Positions 15,372 to 25,586 of a stretch of DNA of 64,000 nucleotides are shown piece after piece (position 1 is the first letter of the stretch; each line of letters opens with the position of its first letter). A model generated the notes under the pieces. It saw nothing but the letters and a program-made list of their open reading frames with translations. It was not told the origin of the DNA and did no database searches. Source of the DNA: Alphaproteobacteria bacterium (lineage in GTDB: Bacteria > Pseudomonadota > Alphaproteobacteria > Reyranellales > Reyranellaceae). The stretch spans positions 558,001-622,000 of the forward strand of contig JAHBYP010000003.1 of the NCBI GenBank assembly GCA_019635875.1. The letters are read 5' to 3'. The translations under genes were made by a program, and so were the position numbers.

Positions 15372-15712
15372 TGCGATCGATCCCTCTGATGTGCGTCGCC
15401 GTGGCCCTGCCGACCCTGCTGCAGCCGGCGGCATCCTTCGCCCAGACCACACCGACGCCAACCCAGCCCCAAACCGGCCGGCCGCTCGACCTGCCGCGTC
15501 ACGACGATCCCAATGCCCCGACGCTCGGCGCCAGCCTTCGCGCCGGCTACCAGATCCGCACCGCCGTCCAGACCGTCGAGGCCAATCCGCTGATCTTCAT
15601 CCAGAAGGACAGTTCGGCCCGCGTCTGCCGCGCGCCGATGCCCCGTGAAGGTGCGATTGCGCCGCGCTACGCACCCGATTTCGGCACCTACCGCTGCAGC
15701 GAAATCAAGTAA
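15371..15712 (+). CDS. Small secreted protein coupled to the D-aminoacylase gene
   Basis: A 113-residue unassigned protein. It begins MRSIPLMCVAVALPTLLQPAASFAQ, a signal peptide, followed by a Thr/Pro/Gln-rich spacer and a short domain with two Cys (RVCRAPMPREG and TYRCSEIK) about 25 residues apart, able to form one disulfide. Its ATG overlaps the TGA of the D-aminoacylase gene by one base (TGATG, 15369-15373), indicating coupled translation. The arrangement repeats that of the small secreted gene after the M81 peptidase, although the two proteins do not look homologous. Confidence 0.7.
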   Translation: MRSIPLMCVAVALPTLLQPAASFAQTTPTPTQPQTGRPLDLPRHDDPNAPTLGASLRAGYQIRTAVQTVEANPLIFIQKDSSARVCRAPMPREGAIAPRYAPDFGTYRCSEIK

Positions 15713-15847
15713 GCGCCTACGACTCATCGACAATCGCCCCCGGTGGACAAATCAATATGTGATTTGTCGCTCAATTTTTGGTACAATATGTGGTGTGATC
15801 GGCCTCGCAGTGGGGCCGATGCGTACCCTCTTGGGGGAGAAGATCCA

Positions 15848-16243
15848 ATGATGGACCTGTTCTTCAGCTTCAACGGGCGGATCAACCGCGCGAAGTTCTG
15901 GCTCGGCACCGTGGCGCTGTTCGTCGTCTACGTCATCCTCATGGTCATCGGCGGCGGCGGCATGATGATGTCGATCGACCCCAACAACCCGCAGGCCGCC
16001 AGCGGCGGCATGGGCATCATGGGTATCGTCATCCTGATCGTCTACATCGCGATGATCTGGCCGTCCCTGGCGATCGGCGTGAAGCGCTTCCACGACCGCG
16101 ACAAGTCGGGCTGGTGGGTGCTGATCGCCCTGGTGCCGATCATCGGCGGCCTGTGGTACCTGATCGAGTGCGGCTTCCTCGAAGGCACCAAGGGCCCGAA
16201 CAAGTTCGGCCCCGATCCGCTGGGCCAGGCGGCGGTCGCCTAG
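15848..16243 (+). CDS. DUF805 family membrane protein
   Basis: A 131-residue inner-membrane protein. MDLFFSFNGRINRAKFWLG at the N-terminus is the DUF805 signature, followed by hydrophobic segments at about residues 22-42 and 58-78, the cytoplasmic KRFHDRDKSGWWVL motif and a last helix. The C-terminal GFLEGTKGPNKFGPDPLG is also family-typical. The family's function is unknown. GGGGGAGAAG lies upstream of ATG 15848; a second ATG follows immediately. The 130-base gap before it is unusually AT-rich, consistent with its own promoter. Its TAG (16241-16243) interlocks with the stop of the convergent M81 peptidase gene in the palindrome CTAG. Confidence 0.9.
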   Translation: MMDLFFSFNGRINRAKFWLGTVALFVVYVILMVIGGGGMMMSIDPNNPQAASGGMGIMGIVILIVYIAMIWPSLAIGVKRFHDRDKSGWWVLIALVPIIGGLWYLIECGFLEGTKGPNKFGPDPLGQAAVA

Positions 16244-17712
16244 GTTCCCGCGAAAGGATCCTGCACGAAGGGCCACTGGTCGCGTGGCGCCTTCGCGTAG
16301 GGCATGGTGCGGAAGTCCGGCGCGACGGCGCCGGGCACCGCGACGTACAAGATCTCCGATGCCACCGGCGCGTACTCCGCGTGGAAGTGCTGCATCGATT
16401 TGACGACGACGACCTTGCGGCTTGAAGGATCAACGCCGACATTGGTGAAGGCGTCGACGCTCTTGCATTGCGCGCGCAGCGTGCCGCAGACGATGGCGAT
16501 GCCATCGACCTCGAAAGCCGCCATGTCGCCCACCGGCACGCGCGAATTGCCGAAGCCGTGTGTCGTCGCGTCGCGCTTCAGCCCGATCACCCGGGCGCGC
16601 AGGTCGAGCGCCGGGCCCGACATGGGCCCCAGCTTGCCGCCCAGCCGCACGTCGACCTCGGCGCCCTCGCCGACCTCGAAGGCGACGCGCACCGCCATCG
16701 GATCCCAGAACATGGCGATGGCGCCGTCCCGGATGCCGCGTTCGCGCATCGCCTGCAGGATGAAGGTAGAGTCGCTTGCGGCGCCGCCGCCGGCATTGTC
16801 GGAGACGTCGGCGATCACCAGCGGCTTGGGCAGGTTGTGCGAGGCGGCGCGCGCCATCGCCTGGTCGAGCGTGGCGTAGGCGGGTTGGGTCTCGGCGCGC
16901 ATGGCATGGAACTCGCGGCCCAGCTCGGCCGCCAGCCGCTGGGCCTTGGCCCTGTCGCCATCGGTCACGACCAGCATCTTGCTGCCCATGTCGGGCACGT
17001 CGGCCCAGGGGAAGCCGTGGATCACGGAGATCGACAGCACGCCGTCCTTGCCCTCGAGCGCGGCGCATCGGTCGACGAAGCCCCGCATCGGCTGGCGCGT
17101 GGTGTGGAATACGCCGACGGTGCGGCAGTCGTACCAGCCCATGACGGGCTTCGCGCCGCGGTCGAGCACCGCCTCGAGGATGGTGAAGACCTCCTCGGCG
17201 CGCTCCTTGACGTCGATATGCGGATACTCCTTGAACAGCACGATCCAGCTCGCGTTGTCGAGCTTGAGCGCGCCGACATTGGCGTGCAGGTCGAGCTCGA
17301 CGCCGATCGGCACGTCGGGGCCGACGGCGCGGCGCACATGCGCCAGCAGGTCGCCCTCGGCATCGTCGTAGCCCTCCGCCACCATCGCGCCGTGCAGCGA
17401 GAGCAGCACCGCGTCGACCGGCAGCGCCGCCTTCAGGTCGGCGACGATCTCGTCGCGGAAGGCTTCATAGACCTTCTGCACCGTCTTGCCCGCCGGCTGG
17501 GCGAAGGCGCAGAGGCTCTCGACGATGGTCCAGCCGCGCGCCTCGGCACGCCGGCGCCAGACCGCGAGCGGCAGGCCGAACATCGGCACCTTCTCGCCGT
17601 AGCTCGCCTTGCGGAAGAGGCAGGTCTCCTCGAACAGGCGCAGCCCGGTGGGCAGCGAGGAGAAGGTGTTGGTCTCGGTGCCCAGCGTGGCAGTAAAGAT
17701 CTTGCGCGTCAT
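16240..17712 (-). CDS. M81 family zinc metallopeptidase (MlrC-like), copy 2
   Basis: A 490-residue paralogue of the gene at 11992. TETNTFSSLPTG, LLSLHGAMVAEGYDDAEGDLL and the metal triad D141, H143 (VELDLHAN) and H165 (EYPHID), again 2 and 22 residues apart, mark it as an M81 enzyme. The later DVSDNAGGGAASDSTFIL and SMQHFHAEYAP blocks match copy 1 in position, but the two sequences are clearly divergent. It is the last gene of a minus-strand run of peptide ABC transporter genes; an altered family A palindrome separates it from the ATPase gene. The context points to hydrolysis of an imported peptide. Start ATG 17712 is preceded by GAGAGAACGGGTC. Confidence 0.92.
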   Translation of the reverse strand: MTRKIFTATLGTETNTFSSLPTGLRLFEETCLFRKASYGEKVPMFGLPLAVWRRRAEARGWTIVESLCAFAQPAGKTVQKVYEAFRDEIVADLKAALPVDAVLLSLHGAMVAEGYDDAEGDLLAHVRRAVGPDVPIGVELDLHANVGALKLDNASWIVLFKEYPHIDVKERAEEVFTILEAVLDRGAKPVMGWYDCRTVGVFHTTRQPMRGFVDRCAALEGKDGVLSISVIHGFPWADVPDMGSKMLVVTDGDRAKAQRLAAELGREFHAMRAETQPAYATLDQAMARAASHNLPKPLVIADVSDNAGGGAASDSTFILQAMRERGIRDGAIAMFWDPMAVRVAFEVGEGAEVDVRLGGKLGPMSGPALDLRARVIGLKRDATTHGFGNSRVPVGDMAAFEVDGIAIVCGTLRAQCKSVDAFTNVGVDPSSRKVVVVKSMQHFHAEYAPVASEILYVAVPGAVAPDFRTMPYAKAPRDQWPFVQDPFAGT

Positions 17713-17729
17713 GACCCGTTCTCTCGCCC

Positions 17730-17816
17730 GTCATCCCCGGGACCGTCCGCGGTCCCTGTGGCGCAGCGAGGGATCTAGGCAGCTGCCTGGATCCCTCGCT
17801 GCGCTCGGGATGACAG
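17730..17816. repeat. Family A inverted repeat, copy 5, with inserted hairpin
   Basis: The right half is standard. The left arm is interrupted after GTCATCCC by about 25 bases containing the palindrome GGGACC-GTCCGC-GGTCCC, making a nested stem. It lies between the ATPase and peptidase genes of one run. Confidence 0.85.
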
Positions 17817-17824
17817 CGGGACGG

Positions 17825-19468
<1,644 letters not shown>

Positions 19469-19471
19469 CGC

Positions 19472-20407
19472 TCAGACCCGCTTGCTCATCTTGGGATCGA
19501 GCGTGTCGCGCAGACCGTCGCCCAGCATGTTGACCGCCAGCACCGTGATGGCGAGGAAGATCGCCGGGTACAGGATGTTGTGCGGATGGACGCGGAAGAA
19601 CTGGCGTCCTTCGGCCATGATGTTGCCCCAGGTCGGGGTGTCGGTGGGGATGCCCAGCCCGAGGAAGCTCAACGTCGCCTCGGCGAGGATCGCCGCGCCG
19701 CAGATGAAGGTGCCCTGCACGATCACCGGCGCGATGGTGTTGGGCAGGATGTGCCGCCACAGGATCTTGGGCAGCGGCGTGCCCACCGAGATCGCCGCCT
19801 CGACATAGGGCTCCTCGCGCACCGACAGCACGACCGAGCGCACCAGGCGCACGACGCGCGGGATCTCGGGCACGACGATGGCGAAGATCACGGTGCCCAG
19901 GCCGGCGCGGAACAGCGACACCAGGCCGATCGCCAGCAGGATGCCGGGGATCGCCATCAGCCCGTCCATGATGCGCATGACGATGCCGTCGAGCCAGCGG
20001 ATATAGCCGGACACCAGGCCGATGAAGACGCCGACGGCGATGCTCAGCGCCGCCACCGTGATGCCGACGATCAGCGAGACGCGTGCGCCGTACATCACGC
20101 GGCTGTAGATGTCGCGACCCAGGCTGTCGGTGCCCATGTGGGCGGTGCGCTTGACCTGGGTGCCGTCGTCGAGCCGGGTCGTGACCTCCATGCCCGGCTT
20201 GCGGTTGCGCGAGGTCGGATCGATGCGCACCGGATCGACGGTGCCGAGCAGCGGCGCCGCCAGGCCGATGACGATCATGATCAGCACCATCACGCCGCCG
20301 ATGCGCACGCTGACGTTGCGCAGGAGGCGGACCCAGACGCTGGGACGGGCGACTGCGGCGGCGCGTGCTGCTGCTGCGTCGACTTCGTTTTCGAGCGCGA
20401 TGGTCAA
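19472..20407 (-). CDS. Peptide ABC transporter permease (DppC type)
   Basis: A 311-residue inner-membrane permease. A cytoplasmic N-terminus and first helix (IGGVMVLIMIVIGLAAPLLG) precede a periplasmic loop with HMGTDSLGRDIYSRVMYGARVSL, the OppC/DppC signature. Four or five further helices follow, with the ATPase-contacting EAA loop YVEAAISVGTPLPKILWRHILPN. The only suitable start is TTG at 20407, inside the dppB-type stop region (four-base overlap, TTGA at 20404-20407), with GAGGAT six bases upstream; no ATG lies before the first helix. The overlap implies translation coupled to the preceding permease gene. Confidence 0.92.
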   Translation of the reverse strand: MTIALENEVDAAAARAAAVARPSVWVRLLRNVSVRIGGVMVLIMIVIGLAAPLLGTVDPVRIDPTSRNRKPGMEVTTRLDDGTQVKRTAHMGTDSLGRDIYSRVMYGARVSLIVGITVAALSIAVGVFIGLVSGYIRWLDGIVMRIMDGLMAIPGILLAIGLVSLFRAGLGTVIFAIVVPEIPRVVRLVRSVVLSVREEPYVEAAISVGTPLPKILWRHILPNTIAPVIVQGTFICGAAILAEATLSFLGLGIPTDTPTWGNIMAEGRQFFRVHPHNILYPAIFLAITVLAVNMLGDGLRDTLDPKMSKRV

Positions 20408-21393
20408 TAGCGGATCCTCGGATCGAAGAAGCTGTATGCGATGTCGATCAGCAGGTTGATCAGCACATAGACGAAGCTGAACATCAGGATCACGACCTGG
20501 ATCACCGGGAAATCGCGCGCCAGCACCGCGTCGACCGTCAATCGGCCGATCCCGGGAATGTTGTAGACGCTTTCGGTCACGACCACGCCGCCGATCAGCA
20601 GCGCGATGCCGATGCCGATGACGGTGATGATCGGCACCGCCGCATTGCGCAGCGCGTGGCGCAGCAGCACGGTTCGCGCCGGCAGGCCCTTGGCGCGCGC
20701 GGTGCGGATGTAGTCCTCCCCCAGCGTCTCGATGACGCTGGCGCGCGTGATGCGCGAGACCAGCGCGATGTAGATCACCGCCAGCGTGATGCTGGGCAGG
20801 ATCAGGCGGATGATGAAGTCGCCGAAGCCCTCGGAGATGCGCCTGTAGCCCTGCACCGGCAGCCACTGGCCGCCGAGATCGAGCACCGTGCCGGTCCACG
20901 GGATCGGGATCTCCCAGGGCAGGATGGCGAAGACATAGATCAGCAGGTAGCCGACGACGAACACCGGCACCGAGAAGCCCATCACGGAAAAGCCCATGAC
21001 GAGCCGGTCGACCCAGCCGCCCTGCTTCGCCGCCGCCAGTACGCCCAGCGGCACGGCGATCGACACCGCCAGCAGGAGCGTGCACAGCGCCAGCATCGCC
21101 GTGGGCTCGATGCGCTGGATGATGAGCTCGGCCACCGTCTTCTTGAAGAAGAACGACTCGCCGAAATCACCAGCCAGCACCTTGCCCGACCAGATGAAGA
21201 ACTGGGTGTGCAGCGGCTCCTCGAGGCCGAGCTTGGCGCGGATCGCGTCAACCTGGTCGGAGGTGGCGTTGTCGCCGGCGATGACCGCCGCCGGATCACC
21301 CGGCGTCAGCCGCAAGAGCATGAAGACGAAGATCGCCACGAAGAGCAGAACGGGAAGCGTGGCGACCAGGCGCCTTGCGATGAACGCGAACAT
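20404..21393 (-). CDS. Peptide ABC transporter permease (DppB type)
   Basis: A 329-residue inner-membrane permease. MFAFIARRLVATLPVLLFVAIFVFMLLRLTPGDPA is the typical DppB first helix and the start of its periplasmic domain, GLEEPLHTQFFIWSGKVLAGDFGESF is the family block before helix 2, and ITRASVIETLGEDYIRTARAKGLPARTVLLRHALRN is the EAA loop that contacts the ATPase. Six helices are apparent. It pairs with the DppC-type protein encoded downstream with a four-base overlap. It starts 28 bases after the stop of the second binding-protein gene. Confidence 0.94.
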   Translation of the reverse strand: MFAFIARRLVATLPVLLFVAIFVFMLLRLTPGDPAAVIAGDNATSDQVDAIRAKLGLEEPLHTQFFIWSGKVLAGDFGESFFFKKTVAELIIQRIEPTAMLALCTLLLAVSIAVPLGVLAAAKQGGWVDRLVMGFSVMGFSVPVFVVGYLLIYVFAILPWEIPIPWTGTVLDLGGQWLPVQGYRRISEGFGDFIIRLILPSITLAVIYIALVSRITRASVIETLGEDYIRTARAKGLPARTVLLRHALRNAAVPIITVIGIGIALLIGGVVVTESVYNIPGIGRLTVDAVLARDFPVIQVVILMFSFVYVLINLLIDIAYSFFDPRIRY

Positions 21394-21421
21394 ATGTCGG
21401 ACCGATGGAAGCGAAGACCGG

Positions 21422-23014
21422 CTACTTGCCGGTCTTCTCGATGTTCCAGAATACGGGAATCGGCGCCTTGAGCCAGCCGGTGACGTTGCTGCGGCGCGCG
21501 CCCGGGCCGTACCACTGGCCGATCCAGCCGAACTGGCCGGTTTCCAGCGCGCGCAGCTGGACCTTCTCGGCGAGATCCTTCTGCTTCACCGGATCTGTCT
21601 CGCGCGCATAGGCGTCGCGCAGCTTCTCCATCTCGGCATCGACCGGCCAGCCGAACCATTGCTTGCCGTCGGCGGCGACGAAGTAGGAGTTGGAGATCGG
21701 ATTCAACGCGTCGGCCGACACCGAATAGGTGTGGAAGACGTTCCAGCCACCCTTGTCGGCCGGATCCTTCTTGGTACGCCGCGTCACCACGGTCTGCCAG
21801 TCCATCGACTGCATGTCGACCTTGAAGCCGCCCTGCTCGAGCAGTGCCTTGGTCACCGGCGCGGTGTTGGTAAGCACCGGCAGTGTCGTCGACTGCATCA
21901 GCACGATCGGCGTGCCGTCGTAGCCGGCCTCCTTGAGCAGCTCCCTGGACTTCTCGAAGTTGGACTTGATCAGGATCTCGCCGCCCTTTTCGGTGCCGTT
22001 GGGCGTGCCGCAGATGAAGGCGGCGCCGCACACCTTGTAGTACTTGGCGTCGCCGATCGTGGCCTTGAGATAGTCTTCCTGGTTGATGGCGTGGAGCGCC
22101 GCCAGGCGGACCTTGGGATTGTCGAACGGCTTGACCACGTGGTTGAAGCGGATGACGAAGACGTGGCCCAGCGGGTTCCAGTCGTCGAGCACGATGCTCT
22201 TGTCCTTGGTCAGCACGGGCAGCAGGTCATGCGGCGGCGCCTCGACGATGTCGATCTCGCCGGCGAGCAGCGCGTTGGCCTGGGTCTGCGTGTCGGGCAT
22301 CTCGATCAGCTCGACGCGGTCGACCTTGACCACCTTGCCGCCGGCCAGGCCCGAGGCGGGCTCCGAGCGCGGCTTGTACTTCGGGTTCTTCAGGTAGACA
22401 TGCCGCTCGCCCGGCTTGGACTGCGCCGTCTGGTAGATGAACGGGCCGGAGCCGACATACTCCTTGATCTGCTGGAAGGCGTCGGTCTCGGCGATGCGCT
22501 TGGGCATCATGAAGGGCGTGTTCGACGACGGCTTGCCGAGCGAATCGAGCACCAGGCCGTACGGCTCCTTCAGCACGATCTGGAAAGTCTTGTCGTTGAT
22601 GACCTTCAGCTCCTTGACGAAGTCGAACAGCTTCTGGCCCATCGGGTCGCGCTTGGACCAGCGATTGAGCGAGGCGGTGCAGTCCTCGGCCTTGACCGGC
22701 TGGCCGTCGTGCCATTCCAGCCCATCGCGCAGGGTGAAGGTCCAGGTGAGCTTGTCGGCGCTGACCTCGTGCTTGTCGACCATCTGCGGCTTGATGGCGA
22801 ATTTCTCGTCGGCGGCGAACAGCGTGTCGTAGATCAGGTAGCCGTGGTTGCGCGTGACGTAGGCGGTCGTCCACACCGGATCGAGGATGGTGAGGTTGCC
22901 GTGCTGCACGACGCGCAGCGTGCTCTGGGCCTGGGCCACGGCGCCGAACGCCAGGGTGCCGGCCACCAGCGCGGCGCCGAGGACGACGGCCCTACGGGTC
23001 GATTTCGTGATCAT
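21422..23014 (-). CDS. Peptide ABC transporter substrate-binding protein (family 5), copy 2
   Basis: A 530-residue periplasmic binding protein. Signal peptide MITKSTRRAVVLGAALVAGTLAFGAVAQA is followed by the mature start STLRVVQHGNLTILDPVWTTAYV and the family-5 block FTLRDGLEWHDGQPVKAEDC, and the C-terminal lobe continues to a normal length for the family. GGGAGGGG precedes ATG 23014; the in-frame extension upstream is unlikely. It resembles its upstream neighbour (23303-24892) throughout, including segments such as MQSMDWQTVVTRRTKKDP, so the two arose by tandem duplication. It leads directly into the permease genes. Confidence 0.93.
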   Translation of the reverse strand: MITKSTRRAVVLGAALVAGTLAFGAVAQAQSTLRVVQHGNLTILDPVWTTAYVTRNHGYLIYDTLFAADEKFAIKPQMVDKHEVSADKLTWTFTLRDGLEWHDGQPVKAEDCTASLNRWSKRDPMGQKLFDFVKELKVINDKTFQIVLKEPYGLVLDSLGKPSSNTPFMMPKRIAETDAFQQIKEYVGSGPFIYQTAQSKPGERHVYLKNPKYKPRSEPASGLAGGKVVKVDRVELIEMPDTQTQANALLAGEIDIVEAPPHDLLPVLTKDKSIVLDDWNPLGHVFVIRFNHVVKPFDNPKVRLAALHAINQEDYLKATIGDAKYYKVCGAAFICGTPNGTEKGGEILIKSNFEKSRELLKEAGYDGTPIVLMQSTTLPVLTNTAPVTKALLEQGGFKVDMQSMDWQTVVTRRTKKDPADKGGWNVFHTYSVSADALNPISNSYFVAADGKQWFGWPVDAEMEKLRDAYARETDPVKQKDLAEKVQLRALETGQFGWIGQWYGPGARRSNVTGWLKAPIPVFWNIEKTGK

Positions 23015-23257
23015 GAACTGCCCCTCCCTGTGCGCGGCGTCAGGTCCCCGGCGCCCGGGGGCGCCCCCATCCGACCGCATCGCGTGTCCAGGAGCCTGGA
23101 GAGCAAACATCGTGCCTACGATGCTCCGCCATGCGGGCCCACCCGCCGGCCGATGCCTCGGCTTCCTGGTTGATCAGAACCTACCATCGCAGCCATCCAG
23201 CACAAGGGCGAATGCCGAAGGATTAGGCAGTCGCGATTGCCCCTGCCCCAAATGTGA

Positions 23258-23279
23258 ACGGCGGCCCGAAGGCCGCCGT
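23258..23279 (-). terminator. Hairpin between the two binding-protein genes
   Basis: Nine-bp stem ACGGCGGCC/GGCCGCCGT with a TTCG tetraloop on the minus strand, 24 bases after the stop of copy 1. No long T-run follows, so it may attenuate rather than fully stop transcription, or protect the 3' end of an abundant upstream message. Confidence 0.6.
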
Positions 23280-23302
23280 CCGATTGGCGCGCGAGGCGCC
23301 GG

Positions 23303-24892
23303 CTACTTCTTCGAAACGTTCCAGAACACGGTCACGGGCGCCACCATGTTGCCCTCGAGCTTGGTGCTGAGCGCGAAGGGCTGATTCCACTGACCGAGGT
23401 GGACGTGGGTCGGGTACTCGGTCCAGCGCTTCTGGATCGCCTCGACGATCGCCTTGTGCTTGGCCGGATCGGTCTCCTTGGCGAACTGATCGCGCAGCTT
23501 CTCGATCTGCTCGTCGCAGGGCCAGCCGAACATCGCCTTGTCGCAGGAGGCGTTGAAGAACCCGGCCATGACGGGGTTGAGGATGTCGGCCGCCACCCAC
23601 GAGGTCAGGAAGGCGTTCCAGCCGCCGGCATTCGGCGGATCCTTCTTGGTGCGCCGCGCCACCAGGGTCTGCCAGTCCATCGACTGCATGTCGACCTTGA
23701 AGCCGGCCCTCTCGAGCTGCGCCTTGGCGACCGGCGCCAGGTTGGTCAGCACCTGCAGGTCGGTCGACTGCATCAGCACGACCGGCGTTCCGTCATAGCC
23801 GGCGTCCTTCAGCAGCTGGGCGGCCTTGGCCGAGTCGCCGTTCAGCACGCCATCCATGCCGGCCATGCTTTCAAGCGGCGTGCCGCAGATGAACATCGCC
23901 TTGCAGGTCTTGTACCATTTGGCGTCGCCGATCACCGCCTGCAGGAACGGCTCCTGGCTCATCGCCACCAGCGCGGCGTGGCGGATCTTCGGGTTGTCGA
24001 ACGGCTTGTGCAGCACGTTGAAGCGGAACGTGTACTGGTTGCCGGTCGGGTTGGCGCTGAACAGCTTGATGCTCTTCTCCTTGGCCAGGATCGGCAGCAG
24101 GTCGTGGCCGGGCGATTCGATCATGTCGATCTCGCCGGCGATCAAGGCGTTGGTCGCCGTCTGCACGTCGGCCATCACGATCCATTCGACGCGGTCGATC
24201 TTGACCACCTTGCCGCCGGCGAGGCCCGAAGGCGGCTCGTTGCGCGGCTTGTATTTCGGGTTCTTGACGTAGACCACCTTCTCGCCCGGCTTCCACTCGT
24301 TGCCGCGGAAGATGAACGGGCCCGAGCCGATCACCTGGCTGGCCTCGATCTGCTTGTTGGGATCGGTCGCGGCCACGCTGGCCGGCATCATGAACGGCAC
24401 GTTCGACGACGGCTTGCCGAGCGACTGCAGCACCAGGCCGTAGGGTTCCTTCAGCGTCAGCGTGAAGGTCTTGGCGTCGACGACCTTGAGCTCCTTGGTG
24501 GCGCTCAGGAGCTTCTGGCCCATCGAATCCTTGGCGCCCCAGCGCTTGATCGAGGCGACGCAGTCCTCGGCCGTGACCGGCTTGCCGTCATGCCACTCCA
24601 GCCCGTCGCGCAGGGTGAAGGTGTAGGTCAGCTTGTCGTCGCTGACCTTCCACGTGTCGACCATCTGCGGCTTGACCTCGAACTTCTCGTCCATCGCGAA
24701 CAGCGTGTCCCAGACGAGATAGCCGTGATTGCGCACGATGTAGGCGGTGGTCCAGATCGGATCGAGGATCTTCAGATCCGAGTGCATGACCACGCGCAGC
24801 GTCTGCTGGGCCTGTGCCGCCGGCGGAGTTGCCAGCGACATCGCGCCGGCCATCGCCACGGCGGCGGCCAACGCCTTCCAATGTTTCACCAT
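23303..24892 (-). CDS. Peptide ABC transporter substrate-binding protein (family 5), copy 1
   Basis: A 529-residue periplasmic binding protein. Signal peptide MVKHWKALAAAVAMAGAMSLATPPAAQAQ, then QTLRVVMHSDLKILDPIWTTAYIVRNHGYL and TFTLRDGLEWHDGKPVTAEDC, the family-5 (dipeptide/oligopeptide/nickel) signature. It is a close paralogue of the next gene. The substrate may be a peptide, but family members also bind opines, glutathione and other ligands. GGGAG lies six bases before ATG 24892; the long in-frame extension to 25117 crosses the start region of the divergent gene and is not used. It is the first gene of the run, separated from copy 2 by a strong hairpin. Confidence 0.93.
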   Translation of the reverse strand: MVKHWKALAAAVAMAGAMSLATPPAAQAQQTLRVVMHSDLKILDPIWTTAYIVRNHGYLVWDTLFAMDEKFEVKPQMVDTWKVSDDKLTYTFTLRDGLEWHDGKPVTAEDCVASIKRWGAKDSMGQKLLSATKELKVVDAKTFTLTLKEPYGLVLQSLGKPSSNVPFMMPASVAATDPNKQIEASQVIGSGPFIFRGNEWKPGEKVVYVKNPKYKPRNEPPSGLAGGKVVKIDRVEWIVMADVQTATNALIAGEIDMIESPGHDLLPILAKEKSIKLFSANPTGNQYTFRFNVLHKPFDNPKIRHAALVAMSQEPFLQAVIGDAKWYKTCKAMFICGTPLESMAGMDGVLNGDSAKAAQLLKDAGYDGTPVVLMQSTDLQVLTNLAPVAKAQLERAGFKVDMQSMDWQTLVARRTKKDPPNAGGWNAFLTSWVAADILNPVMAGFFNASCDKAMFGWPCDEQIEKLRDQFAKETDPAKHKAIVEAIQKRWTEYPTHVHLGQWNQPFALSTKLEGNMVAPVTVFWNVSKK

Positions 24893-25070
24893 CCCCAACT
24901 CCCTGGTAAGCGGCCCCAACACTCCGGTACGGGGGCCACGACAACGGAACAGTATCATCAGCCGGGCGCCGGACAAGTCCCGGCCGGCGAAAACACAAGC
25001 ACGCGTGATGCCAAGGCCCGCGACCCGGATGCTAGGCTGTGCGCGGCGAGGGCGGTTCGGAGCGACGGCC

Positions 25071-25553
25071 ATGTGGCGCGGTATCGCGATTTTCCTGATC
25101 GGCGGCATGCTGGGCACGGCCTTCGGCGTGGCCGTCGGCTTTTTCGCCTATCCCTATGTTTTTCCACCGCCGACGGCGATGGACACGCTCAGCGACGAGG
25201 ACCGCGTCGGGCTGACGGCGCGCGGCCGCTTCATCCACGCCAATCCCGCCGATCCGGTCCACTACGGCAGGGGCGATGTCACGGTGTATCGCCGCGTGGT
25301 GCACCTGAACGCCAATTTCGAGGTCGGCCCCGGCCCGGCCTTCCATGTCTATCTCGTGCCCCGGGAGAAGGTCCGGCAGACCGCCGACGTGCGCGACACC
25401 ATGTTCGTCGACCTCGGCAGGCTGCGCTCGTTCAAGGGCAGCCAGAGATACGCCATCCCCGACGGCGTCGACCTCAAGGCCTTTCCCAGCGTGGTGATCT
25501 GGTGCGCCCAGTTCGGCGTGCTGATCTCGCCCGCCGACCTGGCGTTCGAGTAG
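25071..25553 (+). CDS. Membrane-anchored DM13 domain protein
   Basis: A 160-residue protein with one N-terminal hydrophobic segment (GIAIFLIGGMLGTAFGVAVGFFAYPYVF) that may be an anchor or uncleaved signal, followed by a DM13 (electron-transfer-like, DOMON-related) domain. The domain is recognised by RGRFIHANPADPVHYGRGDVTVYRR, FEVGPGPAFHVYLVPREKVR, VDLGRLRSFKGSQRYAIPDGVD and SVVIWCAQFGVLISPADL, which contains the family's conserved Cys. Some DM13 proteins are proposed to take part in redox or hydroxylation reactions; the function here is unknown. GGAG lies eight bases before ATG 25071. It is divergent from the peptide-transporter run. Confidence 0.85.
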   Translation: MWRGIAIFLIGGMLGTAFGVAVGFFAYPYVFPPPTAMDTLSDEDRVGLTARGRFIHANPADPVHYGRGDVTVYRRVVHLNANFEVGPGPAFHVYLVPREKVRQTADVRDTMFVDLGRLRSFKGSQRYAIPDGVDLKAFPSVVIWCAQFGVLISPADLAFE

Positions 25554-25586
25554 CCCGGAACTGCCGGCGCTCCCGGTTCTGGCAGC

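Noticed and set aside
11992..17712. A complete microcystin degradation (mlr) cluster
   Set aside because: Only MlrC-like proteins are present; no MlrA membrane protease, MlrB or MlrD.
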